A stretch of DNA of 64,000 bases, taken from assembly GCF_000316625.1 (NCBI RefSeq), contig NC_019676.1:141001-205000 (forward strand), read 5' to 3'. Numbering within the stretch: the first letter of the stretch is position 1; the number at the start of each line of letters is the position of its first letter. Both the position numbers and the translations under genes were made by a program. The stretch is from Nostoc sp. PCC 7107 (GTDB lineage Bacteria > Cyanobacteriota > Cyanobacteriia > Cyanobacteriales > Nostocaceae). Positions 9,785 through 19,091 of this stretch are shown here, one piece after another. The notes under the pieces are model-generated. The model worked only from the letters and a program-made list of their open reading frames with translations, was not told the DNA's origin and made no database searches.

Positions 9785-11377
9785 ATGAGAATTTTACTAG
9801 TTTATCCGATATTTCCTAAAACCTTTTGGTCTTATGAAAAGATTCTAGATTTAGTCGATCGCAAGGTTTTGTTACCACCTTTGGGTTTAGTCACTGTAGC
9901 AGCAATTCTGCCCCAAGAATGGGAATTTAAACTGGTCGATCGCAACATTCGCCCAGCAACAGAAGCAGAATGGGAATGGGCTGATGTCGTGATTTTATCG
10001 GCGATGATTGTCCAGAAGCAAGACTTACTCGAACAGATTCAAGAAGCAAAACGCCGTGGTAAGTTAGTCGCAGTTGGTGGCCCTTACCCAACTTCCACAC
10101 CTTCTGCGGTGCAAAACGTTGGCGCAGATTTCCTCATTCTGGATGAAGGCGAAATCACCTTACCAATGTTTGTGGAAGCAATTCAACGGGGTGAAACTTC
10201 TGGGACTTTCCGCACTGCTGAAAAACCAGATGTCACCAGCACACCAGTACCCCGCTTTGATTTACTAGAATTAAATGCCTATGACATGATGTCGGTGCAA
10301 TTTTCGCGCGGTTGTCCCTTCCAGTGCGAATTTTGCGACATTATTGTTCTCTATGGACGCAAACCACGCACCAAAACCCCAGAACAACTTTTAGCAGAGT
10401 TAGATTATCTCTATGAATTGGGTTGGCGGCGGGGTGTATTCATGGTAGATGACAACTTTATCGGTAACAAGCGGAATGTGAAATTGTTGCTGAAAGAGTT
10501 AAAAGTTTGGATGGAGGAACACCAATATCCCTTTAAATTTGACACCGAAGCTTCAGTTGACTTAGCCCAAGACGAAGAATTGCTAGAGTTGATGGTTGAG
10601 TCTGGATTTTCAGCGGTGTTTTTGGGAATTGAAACACCAGATGAAGATAGCTTGCAACTTACCAAGAAGTTTCAAAATACCCGTAGTTCTTTGACAGATG
10701 CAGTGCAAACCATCATCAAAGCTGGGTTGCGCCCAATGGCTGGGTTTATTATCGGGTTTGATGGCGAAAAAGCTGGCGCAGGCGATCGCATTGTCCGATT
10801 TGCGGAACAAGCAGGTATTCCCTCAACTACCTTCGCTATGTTGCAAGCACTACCAAATACAGCCCTGTGGCATCGGCTGAAAAAAGAAGGCAGATTGCGG
10901 GAAAATACAGAAAGCAACATCAACCAAACTACGTTGATGAACTTCATTCCTACTCGTCCTTTAGAAGAACTTGCCAGGGAATATGTCGAGGCTTTTTGTG
11001 CTTTATACGACCCAGTACAATATTTAGATCGGACTTATCGCTGCTTTTTAATGCTAGGTTCGCCCAAATGGAAAGCACCATTCAAAATGCCAGAGTGGGT
11101 GGTAATTAAAGCATTGTTGATTGTAATTTGGCGACAAGGAATTAAACGGGAAACTCGCTGGAAATTCTGGCATCATTTGTTCAGTCTCCTCAAGCGTAAC
11201 CCTGCTGTTGTTGACCACTACATTGCTGTTTGCGCCCATAACGAGCATTTCCTAGAATATCGCCAAATTGTCCGCGATGAAATTGAAAGTCAACTAGCTG
11301 TATATTTGGCACAAGGCGCAGAAAAACCTTATGTCCCACCAGTAGTGGCGGAAAAAGCCGAGGCGATCGCGAGTTAA
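9785..11377 (+). CDS. B12-binding-domain radical SAM protein
   Basis: The 530-residue protein has an N-terminal cobalamin-binding Rossmann domain (residues 1-140, with LPPLGLVTVAA and VGGPYPTSTP). A radical SAM core follows with the [4Fe-4S] motif CPFQCEFC (C177, C181, C184), then a DUF4070-like C-terminal region (about 390-510). Such enzymes often methylate unactivated carbons or rearrange lipid or cofactor precursors. Hopanoid C-2 methylase (HpnP) belongs to this architecture, but close paralogues of other function exist, so I give no symbol. Monocistronic by spacing; HIP1 octamers occur inside the gene. Confidence 0.88.
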   Translation: MRILLVYPIFPKTFWSYEKILDLVDRKVLLPPLGLVTVAAILPQEWEFKLVDRNIRPATEAEWEWADVVILSAMIVQKQDLLEQIQEAKRRGKLVAVGGPYPTSTPSAVQNVGADFLILDEGEITLPMFVEAIQRGETSGTFRTAEKPDVTSTPVPRFDLLELNAYDMMSVQFSRGCPFQCEFCDIIVLYGRKPRTKTPEQLLAELDYLYELGWRRGVFMVDDNFIGNKRNVKLLLKELKVWMEEHQYPFKFDTEASVDLAQDEELLELMVESGFSAVFLGIETPDEDSLQLTKKFQNTRSSLTDAVQTIIKAGLRPMAGFIIGFDGEKAGAGDRIVRFAEQAGIPSTTFAMLQALPNTALWHRLKKEGRLRENTESNINQTTLMNFIPTRPLEELAREYVEAFCALYDPVQYLDRTYRCFLMLGSPKWKAPFKMPEWVVIKALLIVIWRQGIKRETRWKFWHHLFSLLKRNPAVVDHYIAVCAHNEHFLEYRQIVRDEIESQLAVYLAQGAEKPYVPPVVAEKAEAIAS

Positions 11378-11457
11378 ATTTAAAATAGGGTGTAGGGAGT
11401 GGAAAATAAAGATGAAAATGCACTCCCTAAATCCAAAATCGGACATCCAAAATTGGT

Positions 11458-12024
11458 ATGACTTCTACTGCATCAGAACAAATTCGTTGGACAACGGCTG
11501 ACTTAGAGTTATTTCCTGACGATGGCAAGCGTTATGAGATAATTGACGGAGAATTGTTTGTGACTAGAGCGCCTCATTGGAAACATCAAACAGCCTGTGT
11601 CAAAGTTGGAACACAGTTAGAAATTTGGTCGAATGAGACTGGTTTAGGACAAGTTGCTTTTGCACCAGGAATTATTTTCAACGATACTGATAATGTAATT
11701 CCTGATGTAGTGTGGGTAAGCAATCAGCGTTTATCAGAAATATTAGATGAAGCTGGACATTTAATAGGTGCGCCAGAGTTAGTAATTGAAGTGCTTTCTC
11801 CTGGAGAAGTGCAGAAGAAACGCGATAAGCAGTTAAAGCTGAAGCTGTACTCAGTTCAAGGAGTACAAGAATACTGGATTTTTGACCGCGAAAAAGAGAC
11901 AGTAGGAATTTACCGTCGGGAAAATGGTGTTTTAAAATTAGCGGCTACTTTATATAAAGAAGATAATTTAACTAGTTCACTTTTGCCGGGATTTAGTTGT
12001 GCTGTGAAGGTTTGTTTTAGTTAG
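11458..12024 (+). CDS. Uma2-family (DUF820) PD-(D/E)XK nuclease-like protein
   Basis: A 188-residue Uma2 protein: RYEIIDGELF (E27) near the N-terminus, IPDVVWVS (D83), PELVIEVLSP (E111) and the downstream KRDKQLKLKLY helix form the PD-(D/E)XK core. The ATG follows 80 bases after the radical SAM gene on the same strand. Cellular role unknown. The stop codon lies within a perfect 9-bp hairpin (12018-12037). Confidence 0.87.
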   Translation: MTSTASEQIRWTTADLELFPDDGKRYEIIDGELFVTRAPHWKHQTACVKVGTQLEIWSNETGLGQVAFAPGIIFNDTDNVIPDVVWVSNQRLSEILDEAGHLIGAPELVIEVLSPGEVQKKRDKQLKLKLYSVQGVQEYWIFDREKETVGIYRRENGVLKLAATLYKEDNLTSSLLPGFSCAVKVCFS

Positions 12025-12037
12025 CGAGCGCTAACTA
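12018..12037 (+). terminator. Compact hairpin overlapping the Uma2 stop codon
   Basis: TAGTTAGCG and CGCTAACTA pair perfectly around a two-base AG in the DNA, so the RNA form would open to a 4-6 base loop. The Uma2 TAG stop is inside the left arm. No T-run follows, so its role as terminator or 3'-end stabiliser is uncertain. Confidence 0.4.
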
Positions 12038-12345
12038 GTAATTTTGCAGGTACAAATTCGTTTTTAATTTGGCTGGAATTGAAAGTTATACCAGTCCACA
12101 GTGTTAATTTATCATTTATCGTTCACAGCGTAATTTACGCCCATTTCAAAGTGATGGGTATTTCAACTGTTTATGGTGAGTGGTTACATACCATAAACTG
12201 TGTAGGTTTATTCAATAAGTTTTAATTAGGCAGTTTCCTGAAGAAAATACAAATTTTGTTGCCTCCATACCAACAATTTAACCCCTAGATAGATAAAAAT
12301 TTGTATGCTGAAGTTAACAGGTCTTAATAGTTCTTTTTAAAGATT
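12025..12345. other. Intergenic region before the antiporter gene
   Basis: No open frame of note. Contains the end of the hairpin at 12018-12037 and a pair of 9-base arms, GTTTATGGT and ACCATAAAC, around 12170-12200. A promoter for the antiporter is expected but not identified. Confidence 0.5.
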
Positions 12346-14664
12346 GTGCAGGAAGATTTTAGATTAATTGTTGATTTAGTATTAGTTTTGGGAGTCGCAG
12401 CCTGTGGGGGACTGTTGGCATCCCTTTTAAAACAACCAGTGCTGTTGGGTTATCTCATCGGGGGAATGGTTGTTGGGCCTGCTGGGCTAGGGCTGATTAA
12501 AGAAATTATTCAAGTAGAGACCTTAGCGCAATTCGGGGTCGCCTTTCTCTTATTTGCCTTGGGTGTGGAGTTTTCTTTTTCTGAATTAAAAAAAGTAAAA
12601 GCGATCGCCCTTGGTGGAGGTGGACTACAAATAGCCTTGACAATCTTAGTCACAGTGGTGGTGTGTGGTGTAACGGGGGCTTGGGGCAGCTTACCCGCGA
12701 AAGGTGTATTTTTGGGGTCAATTCTTTCCTTGTCTTCTACCGCCGTTGTCCTCAAGTGCTTGATGGAGCGTAACGAAACAGAAACGCCCCACGGACAGGT
12801 AATGTTGGGGATTTTGGTTGTACAGGACTTGGCTTTAGGGCTAATGCTGGCTGTCTTACCTGCACTGCACGCACCAGCAGAAGTTATTGGTGTAGCCGTA
12901 CTTACCGCCTTGGTACGGATTGGTTTATTTGCTGCTGGGGCAGTTGTGGCGGGGATTTGGCTGATACCGCCATTATTGCGAATGTTAGCCCGCACGGAAA
13001 GCCGCGAATTATTTTTACTTGGTGTAGTGACTTTATGTTTGGGTATTGCGCTATTAACAGAATACTTGGGCTTGTCAATTGAAATGGGGGCGTTCGTCGC
13101 CGGCTTGATGATTTCTGAAGTGGAGTACGCCGACCAAACCCTGACTTATGTAGAACCACTACGAGATATTTTTGCCAGTTTATTCTTTGCTGCCATTGGG
13201 ATGCTGATTGATCCGGTGTTTTTGTGGCAGAATCTGGAATTAATTTTAGGGTTAGTGGCGTTGGTCTTTGTCGGTAAGTTTTTGATTATTACGCCCTTAG
13301 TCAAGTTATTCCGCTACCCGTGGAAAACAGCCTTAATTGCTGGGTTGGGACTGGCACAGATTGGGGAATTTTCCTTTGTTCTCGCCAGTGAAGGACAAGT
13401 ATTAGGTTTAGTATCCCGACGGATATATTTATTAATTTTAGGAACTACAGCAGTTACCCTGATTTTGACTCCTTTTGTACTGCGGCTACTACCATCTTTA
13501 TTTAACTTTGCCGAATCTATGCCTTGGCTGAAACCTTATTTGGCTGGCGAAGGCGAAGCGCGGGATGTATCGGAAGAATTACCGATAAAAGACCATATAG
13601 TTGTTTGTGGCTATGGGCGTGTGGGTAAGAATTTGGTCAAGTTATTGCAACAGCATGACTTACCTATAGTGGTCATAGATCAATCTGAAAGCCGAATTCA
13701 GCAGTTACGGGATGCAGGAGTACCTTACGTGTATGGTAACTGCGTAAGTTTTCATGTTTTGGAAACCGCAGGTGTTAACCACGCTAAAGGAATGGCGATT
13801 GCACTTCCTGACCCTATGAGTACGCGTCTCAGCCTAAAACGCGCTTTAGAACTACACCCAGAATTAAATCTAGTTGTCCGCGCTACCCAAGACAAAAATA
13901 TTGAAGTGCTTTATCAATTAGGGGCGAGGGAAGTAGTTCAACCAGAATTTGAAGCCAGTTTAGAAATGGCAACTTATTTATTAAATGACTTGGGCTTCTC
14001 GCAATTTGTGGTACAACGGGAAATGCAGCAAATCCGTAACGATCATTACTTGGATTTGCGCCCAGAACGTTCTGCTTCTGAGGTTTCCCGCGATTTACAC
14101 CAAGCAACCCGCGATTTAAATCGACGCTGGTATGCAATACCATCTACTTCACCTCTCATTGGGATGAGCTTAGAAGAAGCCGATATGCGTTACTTAACAG
14201 GGATAAGTTTGATGGCGATTCGCCGCGCTAACGGCAATGAAATCGACTATCCTAATAATCAAACTAAATTAGAAGAAGGCGATCGCTTATTAGTTGTCGG
14301 TGCATCTGAGGAACTAGCAGCTTTAGAAGAATTTGCTCAAGGTAAGATAGCCGTTCCTGGAGAAAATAGCGCTTGTCAGTGGTTAGTTGTCGATGCTGAT
14401 TCCCCTGTTGATCATAAAACCTTGGCTGACTTGAAAAATCATGAACCATCAGTGAAGGTGCAAGCACTGCGGCGGGATGGTAAGTTTATTCGCCGTCCTG
14501 ATGACAAAACAGACCTCAGAGTTGGCGACCAAGTATTATTATGTGGTAGCTTACCCAGTCTGAATCAACTACAATCTTTATTCGCCGCAGCCAACAAAAT
14601 GCCTTTGTCTATCCCCATCGCTAAAGCGAATGAAGCACAAACAGTGAAAGAGTTTCTGCCTTGA
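12346..14664 (+). CDS. CPA2 monovalent cation:proton antiporter with RCK domain (KefB-like)
   Basis: The 772-residue integral membrane protein exchanges K+ or Na+ for protons. Residues about 5-395 form a Na+/H+-exchanger domain with around a dozen hydrophobic segments. This is followed by a TrkA-N/RCK domain with nucleotide-binding motif CGYGRVG (about 420-428) and VVIDQS, then two TrkA-C-like domains (about 600-662 and 676-745). A double TrkA-C tail is longer than in enteric KefB. The start is GTG at 12346; no strong ribosome-binding site is visible. The RCK part implies control by NAD(H) or another nucleotide. Ion choice cannot be read from sequence. Confidence 0.92.
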   Translation: MQEDFRLIVDLVLVLGVAACGGLLASLLKQPVLLGYLIGGMVVGPAGLGLIKEIIQVETLAQFGVAFLLFALGVEFSFSELKKVKAIALGGGGLQIALTILVTVVVCGVTGAWGSLPAKGVFLGSILSLSSTAVVLKCLMERNETETPHGQVMLGILVVQDLALGLMLAVLPALHAPAEVIGVAVLTALVRIGLFAAGAVVAGIWLIPPLLRMLARTESRELFLLGVVTLCLGIALLTEYLGLSIEMGAFVAGLMISEVEYADQTLTYVEPLRDIFASLFFAAIGMLIDPVFLWQNLELILGLVALVFVGKFLIITPLVKLFRYPWKTALIAGLGLAQIGEFSFVLASEGQVLGLVSRRIYLLILGTTAVTLILTPFVLRLLPSLFNFAESMPWLKPYLAGEGEARDVSEELPIKDHIVVCGYGRVGKNLVKLLQQHDLPIVVIDQSESRIQQLRDAGVPYVYGNCVSFHVLETAGVNHAKGMAIALPDPMSTRLSLKRALELHPELNLVVRATQDKNIEVLYQLGAREVVQPEFEASLEMATYLLNDLGFSQFVVQREMQQIRNDHYLDLRPERSASEVSRDLHQATRDLNRRWYAIPSTSPLIGMSLEEADMRYLTGISLMAIRRANGNEIDYPNNQTKLEEGDRLLVVGASEELAALEEFAQGKIAVPGENSACQWLVVDADSPVDHKTLADLKNHEPSVKVQALRRDGKFIRRPDDKTDLRVGDQVLLCGSLPSLNQLQSLFAAANKMPLSIPIAKANEAQTVKEFLP

Positions 14665-14788
14665 GAGTGCTGAGTCACCGAAGTTTGCTCAACGGGGGGA
14701 ACACGCGCACACAAGTTTTCTCCGCACGCAACTTTTCGCTGAGTACTGAGTAGAAATACTAGCTTATAACCCCTCTTTTATCAGAGGA

Positions 14789-15007
14789 TTAAACTTTGGG
14801 TTTGAAGTAAGCGATCGCTTGTTTCCAAATGGTTGTTTGCTGGTTGTTTTCATCGGCAATACAAACACAACCTGGATCTTGCCATAAAACCTTACCTGTC
14901 AACAGATCGCCTGTAACTAGTTTGAACTCAACTACTGCGGCTTGTTTAATCAGGTTCTGCACTTGCCGAATACTTGGCAGCGAAGTGTCAAAATCAGTTG
15001 TCGCCAT
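14789..15007 (-). CDS. hfq: Hfq-family Sm-like protein (cyanobacterial type)
   Basis: From the ATG at 15007 the protein has 72 residues: MATTDFDTSLPSIRQVQNLI followed by an Sm1 strand set (VEFKLVTGDLLTGKVLWQD) and Sm2 (TTIWKQAIAYFKP). Cyanobacterial Hfq forms hexamers, lacks several classic RNA-contact residues and in Synechocystis binds the pilus motor to enable motility. A GTG at 15028 would add seven residues, but the ATG start fits known homologues better. It is divergent from dapF, a pairing conserved in cyanobacteria. Confidence 0.92.
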   Translation of the reverse strand: MATTDFDTSLPSIRQVQNLIKQAAVVEFKLVTGDLLTGKVLWQDPGCVCIADENNQQTTIWKQAIAYFKPKV

Positions 15008-15096
15008 GTTTGGTGATGGTTTATGCACAATAAAAAATGTTTTCTGTAAGGAGTTGTAAAGTATGAATGATCAACTATGAAGGATAAAATTTCATC

Positions 15097-15131
15097 CTAG
15101 CCTGCGGCAAGCCACCCAAAAGGTGTCTACA
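15097..15131. repeat. Dispersed intergenic repeat, copy 2
   Basis: CTAGCCTGCGGCAAGCC followed by a variable spacer and GTCTACA in the hfq-dapF gap, matching 2737-2767 except in the spacer. Both copies sit between tracts resembling CATACTTTACACTTCATAC. Confidence 0.75.
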
Positions 15132-15181
15132 TACTTTACACTTCATACTTTCCTAATCATTGATAATTCATCATTGGAAAA

Positions 15182-16021
15182 ATGGCAATCGAATTTACTA
15201 AGTATCACGGTCTAGGCAACGACTTTATTTTAATTGACAATCGCGCGTCAGCCTCACCATTACTAACACCAGAGAAAGCAATTGAATGGTGCGATCGCCA
15301 CTTTGGCATTGGTGCAGATGGTGTGATTTTTGCTTTACCCGGAAAAAACGGTACTGACTACACCATGCGAATTTTTAATTCCGATGGTTCCGAACCGGAA
15401 ATGTGTGGTAACGGTATTCGTTGTTTAGCAGCATTTCTCGCTGATTTAGAAGGTATATCTCGCACTCAAGATAAATATCGCATTCATACCTTAGCAGGGA
15501 CAATTACACCCCAACTAACACCCGATGGACAAATCAAGGTGGATATGGGTTTACCGCGCCTACTCGCTGGCGAAATCCCTACTACTCTGGGTGCGCCTGA
15601 TGCCAAAGTGATTAATCAACCCCTAGAAGTCGCAGGCCAAACTTGGGAAGTCACCTGTGTAAGTATGGGGAATCCCCACTGCATCACTTTTGTGAAAGAT
15701 GTCGCCACAATTCCCTTAGAAACCATCGGCCCAAAATTTGAACATCACCCAGTTTTTCCCCAAAGAACCAACACCGAATTTATTCAAGTGGTGAGTCGTG
15801 ACTACCTGAAAATGCGGGTATGGGAAAGAGGCGCAGGAATTACATTAGCTTGTGGTACAGGTGCTTGTGCATCTTTAGTGGCTGGCGTGTTAACTGGAAA
15901 ATGCGATCGCTTGGCGACTGTAGAATTACCAGGAGGTTGCTTAGAAATTGAATGGTCAGAAATTGACGAACGAATTTATATGACTGGCCCTGCTGAACGA
16001 GTGTTTAAGGGTACGGCTTGA
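15182..16021 (+). CDS. dapF: Diaminopimelate epimerase
   Basis: Interconverts LL- and meso-diaminopimelate for lysine and peptidoglycan synthesis in the cytoplasm. The 279-residue protein has the two catalytic cysteines in their signatures: C75 in EMCGNGIRC and C224 in [10 protein letters not shown]. The N-terminal [15 protein letters not shown] is typical. It is PLP-independent, and length is normal. Divergent from hfq across a 174-bp spacer that contains a dispersed repeat. Confidence 0.97.
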   Translation: MAIEFTKYHGLGNDFILIDNRASASPLLTPEKAIEWCDRHFGIGADGVIFALPGKNGTDYTMRIFNSDGSEPEMCGNGIRCLAAFLADLEGISRTQDKYRIHTLAGTITPQLTPDGQIKVDMGLPRLLAGEIPTTLGAPDAKVINQPLEVAGQTWEVTCVSMGNPHCITFVKDVATIPLETIGPKFEHHPVFPQRTNTEFIQVVSRDYLKMRVWERGAGITLACGTGACASLVAGVLTGKCDRLATVELPGGCLEIEWSEIDERIYMTGPAERVFKGTA

Positions 16022-16096
16022 AACATAATTTAGAAGTCATGCAGTGTGAAACTTTCTCTCAAACCGAACCCCAACCCCTTCCCTGTTAGGTAAAAC

Positions 16097-16299
16097 TACG
16101 GTGTACACACAAGTCAAAAATTTTCATGTTCAACCACACCCCGCCTAGAACTAAAGTTTTAGGCTCATAGCCAAAGTCCACAAAACGTGGACTGATATAT
16201 TTTTAGTTGAGTCATCTGAAGATGACTTACGCTATGAGACTCGGAATGAATTCCGAGGCGGGACAGATGCAGTACACGAATATTTGTGTGTACACCATA
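16097..16299. mobile_element. MITE-like element with TA flanks and 13-bp terminal inverted repeats
   Basis: A 203-bp non-coding unit. GGTGTACACACAA starts at 16100 and its perfect complement ends at 16296. The unit is bounded by TA at 16097-16098 and 16298-16299, the target duplication expected of IS630/Tc1-mariner-type transposition. It sits between convergent dapF and tex and damages neither. No transposase is encoded, so it would need one in trans. The interior carries an elaborate multi-hairpin structure listed separately. Confidence 0.7.
16139..16262. other. Multi-helix palindromic core (possible structured RNA or PATE-like unit)
   Basis: A closing stem CCCGCCT (16140-16146) / AGGCGGG (16256-16262) encloses an inner stem CTCATAG (16164-16170) / CTATGAG (16232-16238). 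There are also four hairpins: CTAGAACT/AGTTTTAG (16145-16162), AGTCCAC/GTGGACT (16175-16193), AGTCATC/GATGACT (16210-16227) and CTCGGAAT/ATTCCGAG (16240-16257). The arms of the outer hairpins overlap the closing stem by one to two bases. The set resembles ends of IS200/IS605-type elements. Transcription is not shown. Confidence 0.6.
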
Positions 16300-16317
16300 G
16301 CGGTTACTCAGCACTTC

Positions 16318-18477
16318 TTATTGCTTGGCTGCTTTCATAGACAAACTAATCCGTTTTAATTTCTCGTTCACTTCCAGAACTCTAACTTTGACAACTTGTC
16401 CCACCTTAACTATGAGCTTAGGGTCATCTACAAATCTATCGGCGAGTTGGGAAATATGCACCAAACCATCTTGATGTACACCAATATCTACGAATGCGCC
16501 AAAATTTGCCACATTGGTAACTATTCCTTCTAATTCCATCCCGATTTGTAAATCTCTAATTTCTTTGATGCCTTCTTGAAAGGTTGCATACTTAAACTCA
16601 GCGCGGGGATCTCGTCCGGGTTTTTCCAGTTCTCGGAAAATGTCGCGCAGCGTAGGTTCACCAATAGTATCGGTGACGTATTTTTTTAGCTCGATTTTTT
16701 TGAGTTTTTCCGCAATTTGACTAACTTGATTTAATGGTACGTTGAGGTCAGATGCGATCGCTTCCACCACTGAGTAACTTTCAGGATGCACCGCCGTATT
16801 ATCTAACGGATGATTGCCATTGCGAATCCGCAAAAATCCGGCGGCTTGTTCAAAAGCTTTCGGCCCTAATTTCGGCACTTTCAACAGTTGGCGGCGACTT
16901 TTAAACGCTCCATTTTGATTGCGATAGTTGACAATGTTATTAGCCACTGCGGCTGTAATACCAGATACAAAGGTTAAAAGTTCTTTAGAAGCTGTATTTA
17001 AATCTACACCCACAAAGTTGACGCAGCTTTCTACAGTGTCATCAAGTTTCTTCTTCAATAACTTTTGATCAACATCGTGCTGATATTGTCCCACGCCAAT
17101 TGATTTGGGATCAATTTTGACTAATTCTGCTAAGGGGTCTTGCAAACGGCGACCGATACTAATCGCACCCCGCACTGTCACATCTAAATCGGGAAACTCT
17201 TCTAAGGCGACTTTACTGGCAGAATATATGGATGCACCAGATTCATTCACCATCACCTTAATTGGTTTACGGTCTACAGCTTGTAATACTTGCGCCACAA
17301 ATTCATCAGTTTCCCGCGAAGCAGTTCCGTTACCAATAGCTACTAGTTCGATTTTGTATTTTTCAATCAAATTTCTAATCGTTTGTGCAGCTTTAGTACG
17401 TTGTTCCGCTGCTTGATGGGGAAAAACAGCTTGATATTCGAGAAATTTGCCTGTTTCATCTAAAACTGCAACTTTACATCCAGTTCTAAAACCAGGATCA
17501 ATTGCTAAAGTGGGTTTCATCCCCGCAGGTGCAGATAATAATAACTCACGCAGGTTAGTTTCAAATGTTTTGATGGATTCTATGTCTGCATAATCTTTTT
17601 TGGTAGAAATTACTTCTCCTGTTAAAGAAGTTTTCATCAGACGGTTAAACGCATCCTTCAGCATCATCTGATAAAAATCCCTAATTGCTCTGACTTTAGT
17701 ACGAATTACCTGAGATTCAAGATAACCAAGCACATAATCTTCATCAAAGTTAATATCGAAGCTTAATACTCCCTCAGCTTCACCACGACACAATGCCAAC
17801 ATATTGTGAGGAGCAATATTTTTCACTTTGATTTGATAATTCCGGTACATCTCAAATTTGGTTGTACCTTCAGGATGCTCATCTTTAATGCGGGAAACAA
17901 AAACTCCTGCGTCTAAAAGATAGTCGCGCAAATAAGCCCGGAGTTCCGCTGTTTCTGCGACTGCTTCTGCTAAAACGTCTGCTGCACCTTTGAGGGCTTC
18001 ATCTGCTGTTTTTACGCCTTTCTCTTCCGAGATATATTTGCTGGCTTCTGTTTCTAAAGATGCAGCTATACCATTTTTAATATTCAGCGATTTTATGAAC
18101 TCTGCCAGTGGTTCTAATCCTTTTTCTTTAGCAATTGTGGCGCGAGTGCGGCGCTTTGGTCGATATGGTAAGTATAAATCCTCAAGTTCGGTTTTTTGTT
18201 GACAAGAGATAATTTGTGTTTTCAACTCATCAGTGAGTTTACCTTGTTCAGCGATCGCATTTAAAATTACTGATTTTCTGGCTTCTATTTCTGTTAAGTA
18301 ATTATACTTATCAAACAAATCCCGCAATTGCACTTCATTCATTTCTCCAGTGCGTTCTTTGCGGTAACGTGCAATAAAAGGAACTGTCGCACCCTCCGCC
18401 AAAAGTTCCAGCGCGTTCTGCACCTGATAAGGTTTAAGATCCAGTTCAGTTGCTAATAGTTGAGGAATGTTTAGCAT
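16318..18477 (-). CDS. tex: Tex-like RNA-binding transcription accessory protein
   Basis: The 719-residue protein has the conserved N-terminal helical region (GATVPFIARYRKERTGEM), a YqgF/RNase H-like domain (LAIDPGFRTGCKVAVLDETG), a helix-hairpin-helix region (LNTASKELLTFVSGI and KVPKLGPKAFEQAAGFLRI), and a C-terminal S1 domain (about 648-715, GIVTNVANFGAFVDIGVHQD). This order is that of Tex/Spt6-like factors, which bind nucleic acid and affect transcription and RNA turnover. Length is normal. The gene stands alone and ends next to the TA-flanked element. Confidence 0.95.
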   Translation of the reverse strand: MLNIPQLLATELDLKPYQVQNALELLAEGATVPFIARYRKERTGEMNEVQLRDLFDKYNYLTEIEARKSVILNAIAEQGKLTDELKTQIISCQQKTELEDLYLPYRPKRRTRATIAKEKGLEPLAEFIKSLNIKNGIAASLETEASKYISEEKGVKTADEALKGAADVLAEAVAETAELRAYLRDYLLDAGVFVSRIKDEHPEGTTKFEMYRNYQIKVKNIAPHNMLALCRGEAEGVLSFDINFDEDYVLGYLESQVIRTKVRAIRDFYQMMLKDAFNRLMKTSLTGEVISTKKDYADIESIKTFETNLRELLLSAPAGMKPTLAIDPGFRTGCKVAVLDETGKFLEYQAVFPHQAAEQRTKAAQTIRNLIEKYKIELVAIGNGTASRETDEFVAQVLQAVDRKPIKVMVNESGASIYSASKVALEEFPDLDVTVRGAISIGRRLQDPLAELVKIDPKSIGVGQYQHDVDQKLLKKKLDDTVESCVNFVGVDLNTASKELLTFVSGITAAVANNIVNYRNQNGAFKSRRQLLKVPKLGPKAFEQAAGFLRIRNGNHPLDNTAVHPESYSVVEAIASDLNVPLNQVSQIAEKLKKIELKKYVTDTIGEPTLRDIFRELEKPGRDPRAEFKYATFQEGIKEIRDLQIGMELEGIVTNVANFGAFVDIGVHQDGLVHISQLADRFVDDPKLIVKVGQVVKVRVLEVNEKLKRISLSMKAAKQ

Positions 18478-18723
18478 TGGGTATCTAATGGTAAAATGTC
18501 GCTTCTTAAGGTAGTATCGTAGATCGTCATTATAGTGACAACGCTGAGTGTTAAACTTATTTACTGGATAATTACGGAATTGTGACTTGCTTGCTGATTG
18601 TTTATTTCATTAGAGGATTGTGAAGACACCTCTTTAGATATAAGATTGACAGCAATGATTATAAAAAAAATATAAATTAAAACTTCTCAGTTCTTGACAT
18701 CTTACGTTAGGAGAAGAACAGCA

Positions 18724-18960
18724 ATGGCCTTGTTTTTTTTAATTCCTCTGTTTACTGGTTTAGCAACTGGTTACTTATCCAAAAAATGTAGTGATGAATT
18801 AGCTTACCTGACTGGTATATTTACAATCATCAGTCTAGTTGTGAGTTTAGTTTTAGCACCTTGGCAAATCCAGCTATTGCTACTGGTTTTCGTGGTCATT
18901 ACTACTAATAAACTTTTACGAGATAACGATAAAAAATATACCCAAGCCAGTAAAAAATAA
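18724..18960 (+). CDS. Small hypothetical membrane protein
   Basis: A 78-residue protein starting at ATG 18724. The start is set by the ribosome-binding site AGGAGAAG at 18709-18716; an in-frame TTG at 18694 lies before that site and is rejected. Two or three hydrophobic segments are visible (FFLIPLFTGLATGYLS; YLTGIFTIISLVVSLVLAP; IQLLLLVFVVITTN), then a polar basic tail (KLLRDNDKKYTQASKK). No family recognised. It lies between tex and the polysaccharide kinase gene. Confidence 0.65.
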   Translation: MALFFLIPLFTGLATGYLSKKCSDELAYLTGIFTIISLVVSLVLAPWQIQLLLLVFVVITTNKLLRDNDKKYTQASKK

Positions 18961-19091
18961 GTGTAAATAATTAAATCCATAGGCAAGATGCGATCGCCAC
19001 TAATTCTGTAAAATGATGGAATGTACGCGATCGCTGTCTCTTAGCAAAACATCCAGCCCTGGAAATTTACACATCGTCATAGAGTCATCAG

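Noticed and set aside
9785..11377. Naming the radical SAM gene hpnP (hopanoid C-2 methylase)
   Set aside because: The architecture fits, but paralogues of unknown function share it and no hopanoid gene lies nearby.
18694..18723. TTG start extending the small membrane protein by ten residues
   Set aside because: AGGAGAAG at 18709-18716 lies downstream of the TTG and at the right distance from ATG 18724.
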